From Russula earlei (lineage: Eukaryota; Basidiomycota; Agaricomycetes; Russulales; Russulaceae), in the NCBI GenBank assembly GCA_025769875.1, contig JAGFNK010000213.1, positions 1 to 64,000 on the forward strand: a stretch of DNA of 64,000 nt, written 5' to 3'. Below the pieces are notes generated by a model, which ran no database searches, was not told the origin of the DNA, and saw nothing but the letters and a program-made list of their open reading frames with translations. How positions within the stretch are numbered: the first letter of the stretch is position 1; the number at the start of each line of letters is the position of its first letter. The translations under genes were made by a program, and so were the position numbers. This document shows positions 1-12,339 of this stretch, piece after piece.

Positions 1-1753
1 ATGACAGAAAACCAACCCGGTAGCTCCGGTGAAGGTAGTATGTCAGGATCGGCCACACCAGGCCCTTACCCTCCTGTCATCCTTGACGATCAACCGCCGC
101 AAGCCTCTGAGGATGAGGTAGAAGACATTCTACGTCTAGCAAGGGAAGGGGGAGTCAAATTTCTGAACTATCTGCTCGCCCAAGCAGTTCCACTAAGTTC
201 AGAAGCACCTGATATTGCGAAGATTCACGAATGGACCTTTAGGGACATTCTGCAAATGCCAAGTGAACTCCAAAAGGAGTGGAAAGATGCTTGTCGTGAG
301 GAGTTGGAATCCCTCCACAGATGCAAAGTCTTTGAACTAGTTGATCCTCCCAAGGATCGCAAAATAATCAAAAATAGATGGGTATTCGACCTTAAGTCTG
401 ATGGTCGTAAAAAAGCCAGACTAGTCGCCAAAGGCTTCTCCCAAGTAGAAGGCATTGACTATGATGAAATATTCTCACCCATGGTACGGTTTTGAGACAG
501 TCCACCTGATGATTGTGCTCGCAGCGCTCAAAAACTGGTACATTAGCGGACTAGACGTCAAGACTGCTTTTCTCTATGGTGAGCTCGATGAAGAGCTCTA
601 TATGGAGCAGCCTGAGGGCTTCAAAATAAAAGGCCAAGAGCGTAAAGTCATGCGCCTAAAACATGCAATATATGGACTCAAGCAAGCAGCACTTGCATGG
701 TGGAAAGCCCTTGACAAGTCCATGGTCTCGCTCGGCCTTATTCGCCTTATGTCTGACTCTGGGCTCTTTGTTAGTAAAGACAAGAGCATCATAGCCATTG
801 TCTATGTTGATGATGTGCTCTTCTTTGGAGCAGACAAAAAACAAATCAATAAAACAAAGGAGCGCTTTATGAAGCTCTGGGAATGTCAAGATCTGGGTGA
901 TGCCCAAGAATTTCTATGCATGCGCATTATACACAAGTCTGGCCAAATACATCTGGACCAGACTGAATATCTAAAGAAAGTGCTGCAGCGTTTCGACTTG
1001 CTTAATGCAAACCCTGCTCCTACTCCGCTACCAGAGGGCTATCACCCCTCTCCCAACACTTCCGCTGCTGACCCAGCCTTGCAGTCAAAATTCCAGCAAG
1101 TTATAGGATCACTCCTGTACATAATGCTTGGAACATGTCCAGACATAGCCTTCGCGGTCACTAAGTTGTCGCAACATGCTGCCAATCCCTCAGAGGACCA
1201 TTTAAATTGTGCACTTTATATTTGCCGATACCTCTTGGGAACCACCAATTATGCCTTGGTCTATGATGGACCATCCAATGGCGGCTTGATGGCATATGCC
1301 AACTCTGACTGGGCTTCTGATCCAACTAATCGGAAGTCCACTACAGGCTATATGGTGAACCTGGCTGAAGCAATATTTTCATGGAACTCACAAGCGCAGA
1401 AAACAGTCACGCTCTCCTCCACTGAAGCTGAGTACATGTCGCTCTCTGACATGAGCAGACAGTTAGTTTGGATTAAATCCTTACTAACAGAACTTAGCAT
1501 TAATCTTGCTCCCATCCCACTGTTCGGTGATAACCAAGGCTCAATATTCTTAGCCTCCAACCCTGTGCAAGAAAAGTGCATCAAACACATTGATTTGCAC
1601 TATCACTTCATTCGTGAAGTCATACAAAACAAACAGGTGGAGCTATTCTTTATTGAAGGGGCTAATAACCCAGCCAACATGTTCACCAAGAACCTTGGTC
1701 GCATCAAGTTCCTCAAATTCAGGGAGCAACTAGGACTAACGTTCTACCCCTGA
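1..1753 (+). pseudogene. copia Pol fragment: reverse transcriptase and RNase H, frameshifted
   Basis: Two overlapping open frames make one copia Pol region. Bases 1-495 carry the start of the RT domain (conserved stretch from NRWVFDLK through RLVAKGFSQ to FSPMVRF). Bases 455-1753 carry the rest: the LDVKTAFLYGEL motif, the HAIYGLKQA motif, the catalytic YVDDVLFF, then RNase H with STEAEYMSLSD and the KHIDLHYHFIRE ending typical of copia. The frame breaks at the run of four T's at about 490-493: removing one T would join FSPMVRF directly to ETVHLMIV. The enzyme would copy element RNA into DNA in cytoplasmic particles. Seen: both frames and the break. Inferred: a single-base insertion has disabled this copy. 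Confidence 0.9.
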
Positions 1754-1802
1754 ATGTGGGAAAATGCTCATGGCATCTACCAATGCACTTAGCAAGGGGG
1801 AG

Positions 1803-2187
1803 TGTTGAACCAGAACCCGAACGGATCAAAGAAGGCAAAGACCTTCATACAAGGTTCAAGATCCGCTTATAGATGTTACGTGTTAGACAGAACTTTAGTA
1901 TATGTGCTTATGGCAATAGGGTTACATATACTATGCTATCTATCACAAGATGCAGCCTTATGCTGCGTCTAGAACGTTTCCACATCATGCACCACTTAAT
2001 GTGCGATATAGTGGACACCTGTAGTCACCTCTTTTGGACTTAGGAACAGCCCTGGGTCATAGAGGTATGAATACCATACTTGTAGACGAGTATACAGATC
2101 GCTCTACACCCCAATATCACTTGAGCATTAGCACAACCTCTAAGGTGGGTTGCTTGGCCTGTTAGCTGCACTCTATGCTGCGCAACA
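1803..2187 (+). repeat. 3' LTR of the copia element
   Basis: Directly after the purine tract (AAGGGGGAG) the sequence begins TGTTG and, 385 bases on, ends CAACA, a perfect 5-bp terminal inverted repeat of the usual TG...CA form. Only one LTR is in the window, so the 3' boundary is inferred from the TIR and not from a pair alignment. Confidence 0.6.
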
Positions 2188-2736
2188 TACCTGATTTGAC
2201 AAAATGTCACAAATGTCACAGGTCCCAGAGCCAAGTGATGAAACCATATTTTGGTCACAAAAATACTTTCAAAAAGTCCTAAAAATGTTAAAAATTACTC
2301 AAGGGCATTTTCTGATGACGAAAGTCTCCATTGGATTAGATAGTTCTATTTTATCATCATTCCATGTCTGATCCATCAGCATAATCATGGCAACAGATGT
2401 GCGAGGATTACAGTATTGCAGGCCACAGAACCATGTGCAGAAACGCGATGTGACATGATGTGAAGCCTCCTCTCCCTTTGCCTCAGCTCGCTCACCCCTT
2501 GCCACCAACTGCACATGCAAGCCACCTCCCCCTCACGCCCAACATCAAGCCCTTGCCACTGACCACATGTATGCCACATGCCCGCAAGACTCAATTCCAG
2601 GCCATTTGCCACTGACTGACAACCTTGCAACCAATGTCAAGACCTCGACCATATTGCCCAGTCCTCACCACTGACCATGTGCACATGCCACGCCCCAGCA
2701 CATTTGACGTGTTCGCATCTCAAAGCCTTTCATGAC

Positions 2737-2905
2737 TGCCTCCACCACCTTGACCAGTCTCGATTCCCTTTCATGGCTCTCCCTCCCTTTCATGGTCCTC
2801 TCATATTCTCCTTTGTACTGTCCTATACATAAACACCCTAGCTACTCTGTAGTAGTGCAGTGAATAAGAATCCCTCTTTGTGACCCAATCACCCCTGCCT
2901 GAGAA
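2737..2905 (+). repeat. LTR-like fragment, family shared with the window's right end
   Basis: This stretch matches, with divergence, the reverse complement of the last ~160 bases of the window. Shared landmarks, in order: a CTTGACCAGTCT-like word, CTTTCATG, a TATA-like ATACATAAA, the near-identical core AACACCCTAGCTACTCTG (about 2832-2849; reverse complement near 63907-63930), then CCTCTTTG and GAAAAGCAAGAAG. A TATA box followed by a conserved start-like segment fits the promoter/R part of an LTR. The two copies are inverted relative to each other, so they are not the ends of one element. Boundaries are approximate. Confidence 0.5.
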
Positions 2906-3609
2906 AAGCAAGAAGCCTCAATTGTCGCGTGAACCACTTGCTCCTCCTCCCCCCCCTTCTCTCCTCTTTCCGCTTGGACTGGTCAGCATCATGATTCATG
3001 CATCCCTGGACTCACTACAGTACAGTGTCGCAACCATGTTGAAATTACACAAAATTCTAAATTTTGTAACCCTGACGAAATTTTTTTGCAGGTCACAACA
3101 AAATACCCAACCTGACGAAACCATTATTTCATCAGGGAGGTCACAGGTCACATGGGGTGATGAATTGATTTAATTGGTACAGTAATTTATTCTTATCATT
3201 TAATAATTATATTGGTTTTCTGAATTGTTAAGATGTTCAAATACCACTCTGCTGACCAAGGCCAATAGTCCAGATTTGGGTGTCACAGGGATGTGAAATT
3301 CCAAAGACTGACAGATTCTAGGTGCTTGCATGCAGGCACAACATTATCATCATTGCCTTCCTCTCTAAGCACACAAAACCTCAACCACTCAATGTCAGAG
3401 TATTTTGCCACATGCAGGGGAACTGGTCCAATCATTGTGACCACTGCATAACACTGCACCCACTGGCATCATGCCCATGCACACTGGATGGATCATCACA
3501 GGCCATGCTAAAGGTAAGGTATGTGTCCCCACTATGGTGTCATGGGCTGCAGGTATTGTTGGAAGTGCAGCTGCTTAGTGCCATGTGAATGGACAATCTG
3601 GACCATATG

Positions 3610-3801
3610 TGTAAATAATTTGAATTTAGTTATCGTTTGTTTCCCTCAGTCTTTTATACACAAGATTGAGGTCAGTACTACATTCCTTTATAGCTTCCCT
3701 TAAAGCTAATACTGTACATAGCTATATTTCTACAGGTTAGCTTAACTAACCAATACAGTCTTTTATACACAAGACTGAGTCATATTTCTATAGCTCCAAC
3801 A
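3610..3801 (+). repeat. 192-bp repeat with paired 23-nt hairpins (copy 1)
   Basis: The unit runs from TGTAAATAAT to CTCCAACA. Inside are two copies of a 23-base imperfect palindrome at 3647-3669 and 3756-3778. Each has a CAGTCTT arm, a short AT-rich loop and an AAGA(T/C)TGA arm. Their starts are 109 bases apart. A sister unit of 193 bp lies at 39278-39470, and the same two-hairpin architecture with altered arms recurs at 50242-50370. TG...CA ends suggest a small solo LTR or MITE-like unit. No clear target-site duplication was found. Confidence 0.6.
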
Positions 3802-4544
3802 GGTATGGTGTGTTGGATTTAACCCATGGTGTCACCCACTGGCATGCAGATCCTGACACACACCTCAGAAACCACCTTGTCTCTCTCACTTATGCCTTCT
3901 GACCCATTCCATGCCTTCCTTCCCTCTCATTCAATGTCTACACATTCCCCTCACTGCCAGTGACAGGTGAACACTCTCACTTCCCTTATCACAGCCATTG
4001 GCACATCGTCATGTCGACATACAGTAAATTATTGTTTTCTTCATGTTAGGGGTATGTAGTAAATAGGCTCACTGGTAGATATTGGAATCTTGCAACAAGG
4101 AAAGAAATCATGACGAGTGAGAACGGTGTATGTCCACGCGGTCGCGTGCCGGTTGATGCGGGAGGAAGTGTTCGGGAACGGTAGAGAAGGGAGGGATGGC
4201 CAAGTGCGAGGACGGGCGAGACGAAAACGAGAGAGACTGATAGCGACCTCGCGCGCAACGATAACGAGGGAACGAAAGGCTTCTATTTATTCTGTTGTAT
4301 GATCATGTCCCTGAAAGCGAGGACAGGGTTTTATATATAAGGGATAGCTAGTTTCAAAGGCGAGCGAGCTGCCAAGGAGAAGAAAAGAAAACCAGATTGA
4401 AACGCGAGCAGTCACGCGCGTGATCGAAGCGATGGTAATGACGTGATGTTGGAAGCAGGGAGGTGGCGAGATGGGTGTCGAGGCTAAATGAAGATCTGTG
4501 GTTAACATAAGCATGTAGAACAATTGTTAATGTGATGAAACTGG

Positions 4545-7500
4545 TTATGTATCGGAGGCGAGATGGGTTATGGCTGCGTGTGCTCCGATCCGGGCGTTCG
4601 GTCCTGTTTCATGCGCAGCAGCGAGACTCGCCTTAGAATGGCCCGCCATCACCTTATTGACCATGTTTGCGCGCTGGGGTGTATCGGCGAAGAGGGCCCG
4701 AACGAGCTTGATTAGTTCCTGCGTGTCGTAGTCAATGAGGGCCCCTTCGTCAAATAGGTAGCTGATGTCTGCCAGGGAGGCCTCCTGCAGGGGAAATCGT
4801 TCAAACCAATTCGAAGTCGTCCACCAAATTAACGTACCAAGAGCTCGGAAAGATACGAGAATTTTAACCACGCTGGCACACACCCTACGACGATGGAAGG
4901 CTACATACACATGAATTCAGTGAAAAGATCCGGGATGTAAAAAAGTACGTACTCGTTCAGGATCGTCGATGAACAACCCTTCGAGAGCATGTAATATTCG
5001 ACAAAGCTCGCTTAGACGGTGGGATTCAACCTCGGTAATGTCTGGAAGTGCAAGTATGTCGTCCATTATACACTTGAGACAGAAATTGACGACGGATCCA
5101 AGTGCGTCAAAATATTTGGATTTGCTCAGAACCGCCTGCATTTTCCATTGTCACAACACCATGGTGCAGAAGAGGATTTCTCACCTTCCATTGCCTCGCA
5201 ACCTTCCGTACTTGTGACAGAACGCCCATTACGGCTTCTTCACATACGTCATAATGCTCTTGTTCAGCAGTGCCGGCGAAACCTTCAGCCCTCTTCAGAG
5301 TCTCGGCCACTAAGTTTCGTTGTATCTCCTGCGATGGATCGTTGATCGGGGCACAATAAATAATCAACATGAACAAACCCACAATGCTTTGCTCATACCA
5401 CCTCCTTCCTATTGCCTCCAGAGAATCTGCTGTCTCAAGAAGCATCTCCTTGGCGCCGACAGCACATTGTCTTGCAGCGTTGAGGACCCTCCCACGCGCG
5501 TATATGCAGTCATTTGCCAACGCGATGGATTTCGGCTCGGTTGGCTGCTGAGTAAACTTGACGGGATATAGCGCCCGAAATAGGTCAAGCACGGCGGGTG
5601 CTGTCTGTAGTATCACCGTCCCTCGTGCCTGCTGTGACCCTACGGATGCCTTGGAATCAAATATCGTCGTGGATGCAAATTCCCCGCCTTCGCGCAGAAT
5701 GGCGTCCATGAGATCGGCAAGTTGCCGCGCACGCCCAGATATGGCGTACGTCTCGACTTGTGGCACCGGCTCTGGCGGTTCTTTCTTTGCTCTAGGGGGA
5801 GCCGGCAGGTGCCGTGGAGAAGAGGCAAGAGTGGTAGGGGAGTCCTTGACTAATGGTGGTGAGTGGGGCGGAGTAGCCTTCGCCTTCGCCTTTCCCGCGA
5901 GCTTCTCGAGGCGGCTCGCAGGTTTTGGTGCGGGAGCAGGGACGGGTGGAGATGGGGAAGGGTTGGATGAGTCTCCCCAGGGGTCGTCGTCCCAATCTGC
6001 ACTATTATCCGAGGAAGATGCCTGAGGAGAGGTAGCCGCGGGACGATTTACGTCTTCGCTGCTATCGTCCCAGCCCCAGGCAGAATCATCAGCGGCTGGC
6101 TCCGGCTGAGTCAATGTGTCCTTCGAAAGAGCGGGCTCCGGAGGGATATCCCGTGTTGCGAGTTCAGTCTCGCTTTGCGCATCATCAAAACCCCACGCGT
6201 CCTCTGTGGCAGAAGCTAAATCATTGGTGTCCCCACTCTCTTCTCCCTCCAATCCCCAAGCGTCGTCGCTGACGTCTGCGACCCCTTCTGAACCTGAACC
6301 TGAACCTTGAGAAGCCGGTGCAGGACTAGCCAGTGGAGTTGCTGGAAGATTTGGTATCTCAACCTCGACGCGAACTTGCACACCGTCGTCTTGACGGAGA
6401 ATCATCTGTCTTGCGTCGTCCAGTATTTGCGCCCTTCGCTTCCGCTCGTAATGAGATGACACCGCGTCGGCCCATGTTTCTATCTCACGGTCGCGTGGAT
6501 CCTGGCCAAGCATGCCCACGATATACTTCTCTTCTGATTCCTTGGCCTGGGTCACTAGGCGAAGATATGGCGGGAGTGCTGCAAGCGAGGATGGCAGGAG
6601 CAAGACCAGGAACTGCTGCAGCAAAGCAGTCGTAATAGGTCTACAAAGTGATTTCTTGAAACTTGCTGCATGTGAGGAGGGCAAGGCGGCAAACAAATGT
6701 GCATCGAGAAAGTCCAGAACCGATGCTACGTTTTTTAACCGCGTGGATAAGTTCTCAGCGGCGGACGAGGACGGACGAAAAGAAAGGGTTTCCGACGTAA
6801 TTCCGGAAGAACCTTTCGTGGATGAGTGGGTGAGGGACATGGGTTGGGCGAGAAGACGATCAATGTAGTATGCGCAGATATCGCGGCGAAGCACCGCAAA
6901 GTGGTTTGAAAGGGAGATGGCGGAAAGTGAGGAAAGTATGGACGACAAGCTGATCACAGACATTGAATCATGGACTGAAACGATCTCAGGTGGGTTCCTC
7001 GGTGTGATCGACTACAGCGGCGCACCTTGCACTGAGGGGCGGATTGTGAGTTCGCGTTGGGAGAGTACCAAACTCCTCGCATATGCGTCATTAAGCTGCT
7101 CTTCTATGTGGTTCCTTGAAGTCCTGAAAGCAACCTACACGAGAAATCCAAATGCTCATTCACCACATATGGTAATCATTACATTGCACCGCGCACCTTC
7201 AAGTGTGAAAACACCTCTGCCTCCATCAGGGCTGGTGGAGCAGCGTCCAGCAAGTCCTGAAGCTGCGGTGAAATTTCAACGGCCTCTGCAAGTCGGCCTT
7301 CATTGGCAAGACTGATGAGGGAGTCGTATTCCTTCCGACATCGCAGGAGGTGTTCCATTGCATCACAAGTCGTTTCGGTGTCTTGAGTTTGTTGTGACAA
7401 TGATGCGTGTGCAGACAGAGCGCGTAGCACTGTGGAAATGGTTCCCGACTTGACAAAGATATTAGCTGTCATGTCACAAAACGATCGAGGGATTCACACT

Positions 7501-7851
7501 ACCTCTGGATGCGACACGGCGTTGCTGAGCTCGTTCACACTTGACGTGAGTGCAGCGAGGCGTTCTTGCACAGCCCTTGAGGAGGCCAGTTGTTCTTCAA
7601 ACAATGGAAGATCAGAATATATTCTCTCGTGTATTTTAGACTGTGGAAGCGTCAGAACATGGTGTATGCAATTGGGACATGAGGTGCACTTTAGACGCAA
7701 GAATGGCTTCATCAAGCTCTGCGACCCATGACGCTGCAAGGTCTGCATCTAGTGCCTTGGAACTCGCGGAAGATATTTTTGAAAGTACTCTCGAGGAGAT
7801 GTCTTGAGAGACTGCTTTGCGTGGTAAATGCGAGGGGACTGGGAAGGCCAT
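4545..7851 (-). CDS. ZW10: ZW10/Dsl1-family vesicle-tethering protein
   Basis: Eight exons can be placed: 7851-7690, 7640-7503, 7448-7197, 7134-7026, 6974-5185, 5135-4949, 4884-4838, 4784-4545. They give an open frame of 974 residues starting at ATG 7851. ZW10 is a subunit of the NRZ/Dsl1 complex that tethers Golgi-to-ER COPI vesicles; in animals it also acts at kinetochores. The N-terminal exons hold the helical region. The C-terminal exons align with ZW10: the LPDITEVESHRLSELCRI segment, then VPAWLKFSYLSELL, then LIKLVRALFADTPQR. The middle of exon 5 is an acidic, disordered insert with four tryptophan motifs of the AWG[LFW]-acidic type (5970-6272), recalling the coatomer-binding lasso of yeast Dsl1. 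Intron 2 appears to use an AAG acceptor (7449-7451). Longer than human ZW10 mainly because of the insert. Confidence 0.85.
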
Positions 7852-8077
7852 GTATGATGCATGCCGACGATGGGATTCTAACGACTCTCACCTCCGGGCC
7901 GCGTCGCCCGTAAACCAACTTACGAACAAAAGCACTAATCGTGCGTTCAAGACAAATCGCTGTCATGCAACGGCTGAGACGTAATGAACAGGTGGACTAA
8001 ACATGCAGAGTGCTACTCTTTTGATTTTGCATTCGCCGTCAATTCGACTGTATTCTTAAACGCTCCCAAGAGCGCAG

Positions 8078-9424
8078 TCAATTGAAGCCTTTCATTTGCT
8101 CCAGCTGATAACCGGTATCTGTCATGAGATGAGCAACGTGAGGCGGGATGGGACGCAGAAAGGCAGCTGACTCTGTTGTTGCAAGTTGGTCCAGGAGATA
8201 TACTCGCGCTGCGGGTGGGAATTCAATGGTATCTGTGTATTCAAATGCCCCGGCAAGAAGATCTTGTAGTGCTAGACCTCGGTCAGTCTTAAGAGCGGTG
8301 ATCACTGATCCCCAATCATCAGACCTATCTTTGAGAAAAGGGAGAAGTGCTCACGCTGATGGGAGGTGGTGAACTCTTCGGACAACATGGAATTCACAAT
8401 TGCCTCGATATCTGCGGGGTGGGGGCTTCCAGTACACGTGTAAACTTCTGTCTCTCCTATGCGCTCATAGGCAGCGTGACAGGCTTGCAGTACATTGAGA
8501 GCACGTCTCATATCTCCCTTGGACAACTTGAGCAGGGCCGCTTTACCATCTTCGGTGAGATTGACACTATACGAACATGTTAGCAGAAGTAGGATTGCGC
8601 GCGATTGATCGAGTTGCACCTCTCGGCCTCCAAAACATGATCCAACCTCTTCTCGACTTCTGCCATAGGGAGTGGCGAAAAGCGGAAGCGCGTACACCGG
8701 CTTTGGATAGCAGGTATTATCTTGTTAACGTAGTTGCAGATGATGCAGAAACGGACATTCTTTGTATACTGCTCTATAATACGGCGAAGCGCAGCTTGTG
8801 CGGCCGTGGTCATCATGTCTGCTTCATCCAATATAATGAGCTTGAATCCTTTTGAAAATAGTGTTCGGGTCTCTGCAAACTGCTTGATCTGTTCACGGAC
8901 GACATCAATGCCTCGGTCATCGGAGGCATTCAGCTAGTAAAGTTGGTCTTGAACCAGACCCGGTAGTAAGGATAGTGTCACACCTCAAGGATTTGTTTGC
9001 GAAACGTGGGGCCATATATTCGCCGTGCCACGGCGATGATCGTCGACGTCTTCCCAGTACCAGGCGGACCGTAAAAAAGGAGATGAGGCAATCTATTCTT
9101 CTCGATGAATCTTTCAACTGGTTTGGGAAAGAAGTGATGAGCCAAAACGGAGCACATTGCGAAGTGGAAGGTGGGAGACTGACTAGTGCCGGTGATGTCT
9201 TTGTGGGAGACGACATCATCTAATGTCACCGGCCTGTATTTCTCTACCCTGTGTGTGCTCTCTGTTGGCCATTATCTTGAACGCGAGAGAAATCTCATGT
9301 ACCAAGGGAGTGTGTCGTCTCTTCCCGCTGAGGTGTCCGCAAGATCATCGTGAAGGACAGCCTTTCCTTTCCCCTTGGACACTGAGGGAAAGGGGGATTG
9401 CTGCGTTTCCTCGTCGCTGACCAT
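8078..9424 (-). CDS. RFC3: Replication factor C subunit 3 (clamp loader; human RFC5 orthologue)
   Basis: AAA+ clamp-loader subunit that helps load PCNA onto primed DNA in the nucleus. The multi-exon frame reads in order: N-terminal DDTLPW followed after an intron by the KYRP-type stretch ending TLDDVVSHKDITGT; RLPHLLFYGPPGTGKTS (Walker A, near 9060); an intron before the ASDDRGID-equivalent region near 8930; LIILDEADMM (Walker B, near 8820); the SRCTRFRF sensor/arginine-finger motif (near 8690); KGDMRRALNVLQ (sensor 2, near 8520); and the collar helix region ending at the stop at 8078. The order and spacing match yeast Rfc3 more closely than Rfc2 or Rfc4. ATG 9424 is preferred because it precedes an acidic tail like that of other fungal RFC3 proteins; an in-frame ATG at 9469 is possible. 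Divergent from the ubiquitin fusion gene. Confidence 0.9.
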
Positions 9425-9701
9425 GTTTCCTGTTGTGTTGTGCGTGGAAGCGCGTCGACGCAAACGCAAACTGGCGTGTCGCGACGCGTTCAGCCACGGT
9501 AAAATGCGAGGCGAACCTTATTTTGATCTCACGCACAGACCATCGACACAAATTCAAGGCAATTTCTTGTGGCACCCTTCATCAGCTTGCCTCCTCTTGC
9601 CTCGTCAAAGACTCCACCGCTCAGTTCGCTGGACAGATAGAGGCATCCGGTCTGCAAATTTTCCTTGTCTTCTTCTTTGACTGATTGTTCCGTAGTACAA
9701 G
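9425..9701. promoter_or_regulatory. Divergent promoter region, RFC3 (-) / ubiquitin-eS31 (+)
   Basis: 277 bases separate the two start codons, so both genes must be driven from here. The right side is pyrimidine-rich (TTTTCCTTGTCTTCTTCTTTG just before the ubiquitin start), a feature common in strongly expressed ribosomal-protein genes. No certain TATA box was seen. Confidence 0.6.
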
Positions 9702-10406
<705 letters not shown>

Positions 10407-10733
10407 TTGATGCATGGATTGGTAGCCACTTCATGTACCCCGTATGTCAAATCATGTGTACAGGTCTATGATTTTTGCAGTGACTGAGATTGCATGAACC
10501 ACGATCTGTTCTGCCCCTGAATAGCCGCGCATCAGCACCTTTCCATAACCGAGAGATATGTGTGGAGAACAGGTGGTGGGGGTGATTACAGTTCATTAGC
10601 ACTCGTGAGGTGTCAAGCTCTACATATTCTACCACCAACTCTACAAATAAAAGTATTAGGTCGCTACACCAGTAGATCGTGTATCAAAGGATTCTAGGGG
10701 TAAAAAAGAAAGTCAGGCAAAAAACGTATGCCC
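10407..10733. other. Intergenic, between convergent genes
   Basis: Holds the 3' ends of the convergent eS31 fusion (+) and F-box gene (-). No open frame or RNA gene was recognised. AATAAAAG at about 10645-10652 could be a poly(A) signal for the plus-strand gene. Confidence 0.6.
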
Positions 10734-12339
10734 CTAAATTGGTGCTGCATGGCCACCGAGACCAAAGTAACGCTCGAGTACATCTGCCCACGACGTCTCG
10801 TCGCCGCAGTCGAATTCGAGCTCCTCAAGTGCTGGAAAGGCGTGGTAGATGCACTCTGCGAGGCCAGCGGGGTCTATCGTCTTGCCCGTGCGCACGCACC
10901 CGATCGTCAAACGCGCGAGCGCAGTCTGCGAGGGCAGGACCAGGGGCGGATGCGCTGGCGGCGGAAGGACGGCGACGTCGGTAGGAAGGCTGAGTCGGCG
11001 CAGTCGCGGACAGCGCCGCGCGAGGACGGTCAAGCTAGACGGGGTCGTGGCGCGTGTCTGCGCCGCGGTGAAGTAGGCCGGACGGTCAAAGGCGTCGACG
11101 GGGCGCGACCACAGGACGAGCTCCTCGATTTTGGGCCACCAGCTCGCGAGCGTCGCTAGGTCGGCGTCGGCCAGGTCCGGAGGAACGGACGCGTCCAGGG
11201 CGAAGCGGCGCAGGTGGGCGAGACGCGCGAGCGGGGCGAGGGTCGCGAGGGTGATGTGGAGCTTGGGCGGCAAGGCGTGGTCGAACCCCTCGCAGAAGCT
11301 GGTCAGGGCATCGAAGGAAAAGTCGGTCAGGGAAGAGTGGGCCCTCTCGGCGAGGATGGCGAGCGCGGGCGTCCAGGAGTCGACGGAGCGGGGCTTCAAG
11401 TCGGACTCCAGGTGGACGGTGTGCAACCTGCCCTGTGGAACGTGCGCGAAGAAAACCTCAGCCGCAGCCGGGGGTACGCGGATGCGGAGCGCTCGGAGAG
11501 ATGGGAAGAGCGCCGTATCTGAGCTGGCAGAACCAAGGCCTTCGGCGAGATCCGATATGCTTGGACAGTTCAGCTGCAAACGTAAATCTTCCAAGTTCGG
11601 AAAGCACGCAATGGACGACAGCGTACGTGGCATCAGCTGGGAGCCACCGCATATACTTAGGGAGCGGAGCTCGCGCATGCAAGCAACAGAGTTGACAACT
11701 CGATCAGAGAGCCGGCCCCGTAGGCATAGGTGCTGCAAATTGGTTGAGACGCGCGCGACGGCGTCTAGATAGACGTGCAGTGACTCCCTAAGCCCGTCTG
11801 TCTCCTTGCTGGCACGAAAGCCGACATCAACAGAGACGCATTGCAGGCTCCGTGACAGATACAAATCAAGGGGAAAATCTTGTCTGGTGGGATCCTGAAA
11901 GACCAAATGCACGGACCGAAGGGAAGGAAGAACGATGTTCCCCTTGGCGATCGCATGGGTAATGTTGGGACCCAGCTTTAAGACTGGGACAGAGCCTACG
12001 CTCTGGCCTACATTTCGGACCCGCGAAGAGTACGCATGAAATCGTGCAAGGGCATCTGAGGGAATATAACTTGGAGCATCCTATAACGCGTATTACATCC
12101 GGCCTTGTCAGGGGTGCCAAGCGAGCCAAGGAGAGTACACTCACACGTGGAAGGAGGGCAAGCAACGGGTCGACCGATACAAGGGATGACCACAAATAGT
12201 CCAAAGCAGGGTCCTTCCAGGCGCGACAAACGGTGGCAAGACGATAGAATGCTTTGAGGTCGGATGGAGGACTCGGGTGGTGGTCAACATGGTCGAAGAT
12301 TATTCTGAGGACTTCGTCTATGAGGAGCACCGGATGCAT
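10734..12339 (-). CDS. F-box protein with leucine-rich-like repeats
   Basis: Two exons (12339-12145 and 12080-10734, 64-base intron with GTGAGT donor). The start at 12339 gives MHPVLLIDEVLRIIFDHV, an F-box-like helix set that continues to TVCRAWKDPALDYLWSSL. After this come degenerate leucine-rich units: LPSLRSVHLVF, LQHLCLRGRLS, LEDLRLQLNC, LRALRIRVP, IEELVLWSRP, LRRLSLPTD and LEELEFDCGDE. Such proteins recruit substrates to SCF ubiquitin ligases through Skp1. Agaricomycetes have large families of this design with a divergent F-box, and substrates are unknown. The 3' exon is strongly GC-rich compared with its neighbours. The family is clear; the role cannot be named. Confidence 0.8.

Larger units (their letters stand above)
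1..2187 (+). mobile_element. Ty1/copia LTR retrotransposon, 3' part
   Basis: The window opens inside a copia-type retrotransposon. Visible are the end of the polyprotein (reverse transcriptase and RNase H, bases 1-1753), a purine-rich tract (about 1793-1802) and one LTR. Gag, protease, integrase and the 5' LTR would lie before base 1, so target-site duplication and LTR divergence cannot be judged. The order RT then RNase H directly before the LTR, with integrase upstream, is the copia rather than gypsy arrangement. A frameshift in RT makes this copy inactive unless it is a sequencing error. Confidence 0.9.
2188..4544. other. Gene-free repeat-derived stretch
   Basis: No open frame here resembles a protein I recognise. 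The stretch holds an LTR-like fragment (about 2737-2905) and a 192-bp two-hairpin repeat (3610-3801), each listed separately. The rest is rich in short direct and inverted words such as GTCACAGGTC (near 2215 and 3137). It looks like decayed transposon sequence between the copia LTR and the downstream end of the ZW10 gene. The last 300 bases would include the 3' UTR of that minus-strand gene. Confidence 0.6.

Noticed and set aside
5558..6025. 155-codon plus-strand frame opposite ZW10
   Set aside because: Antisense shadow of the ZW10 exon; no domain.
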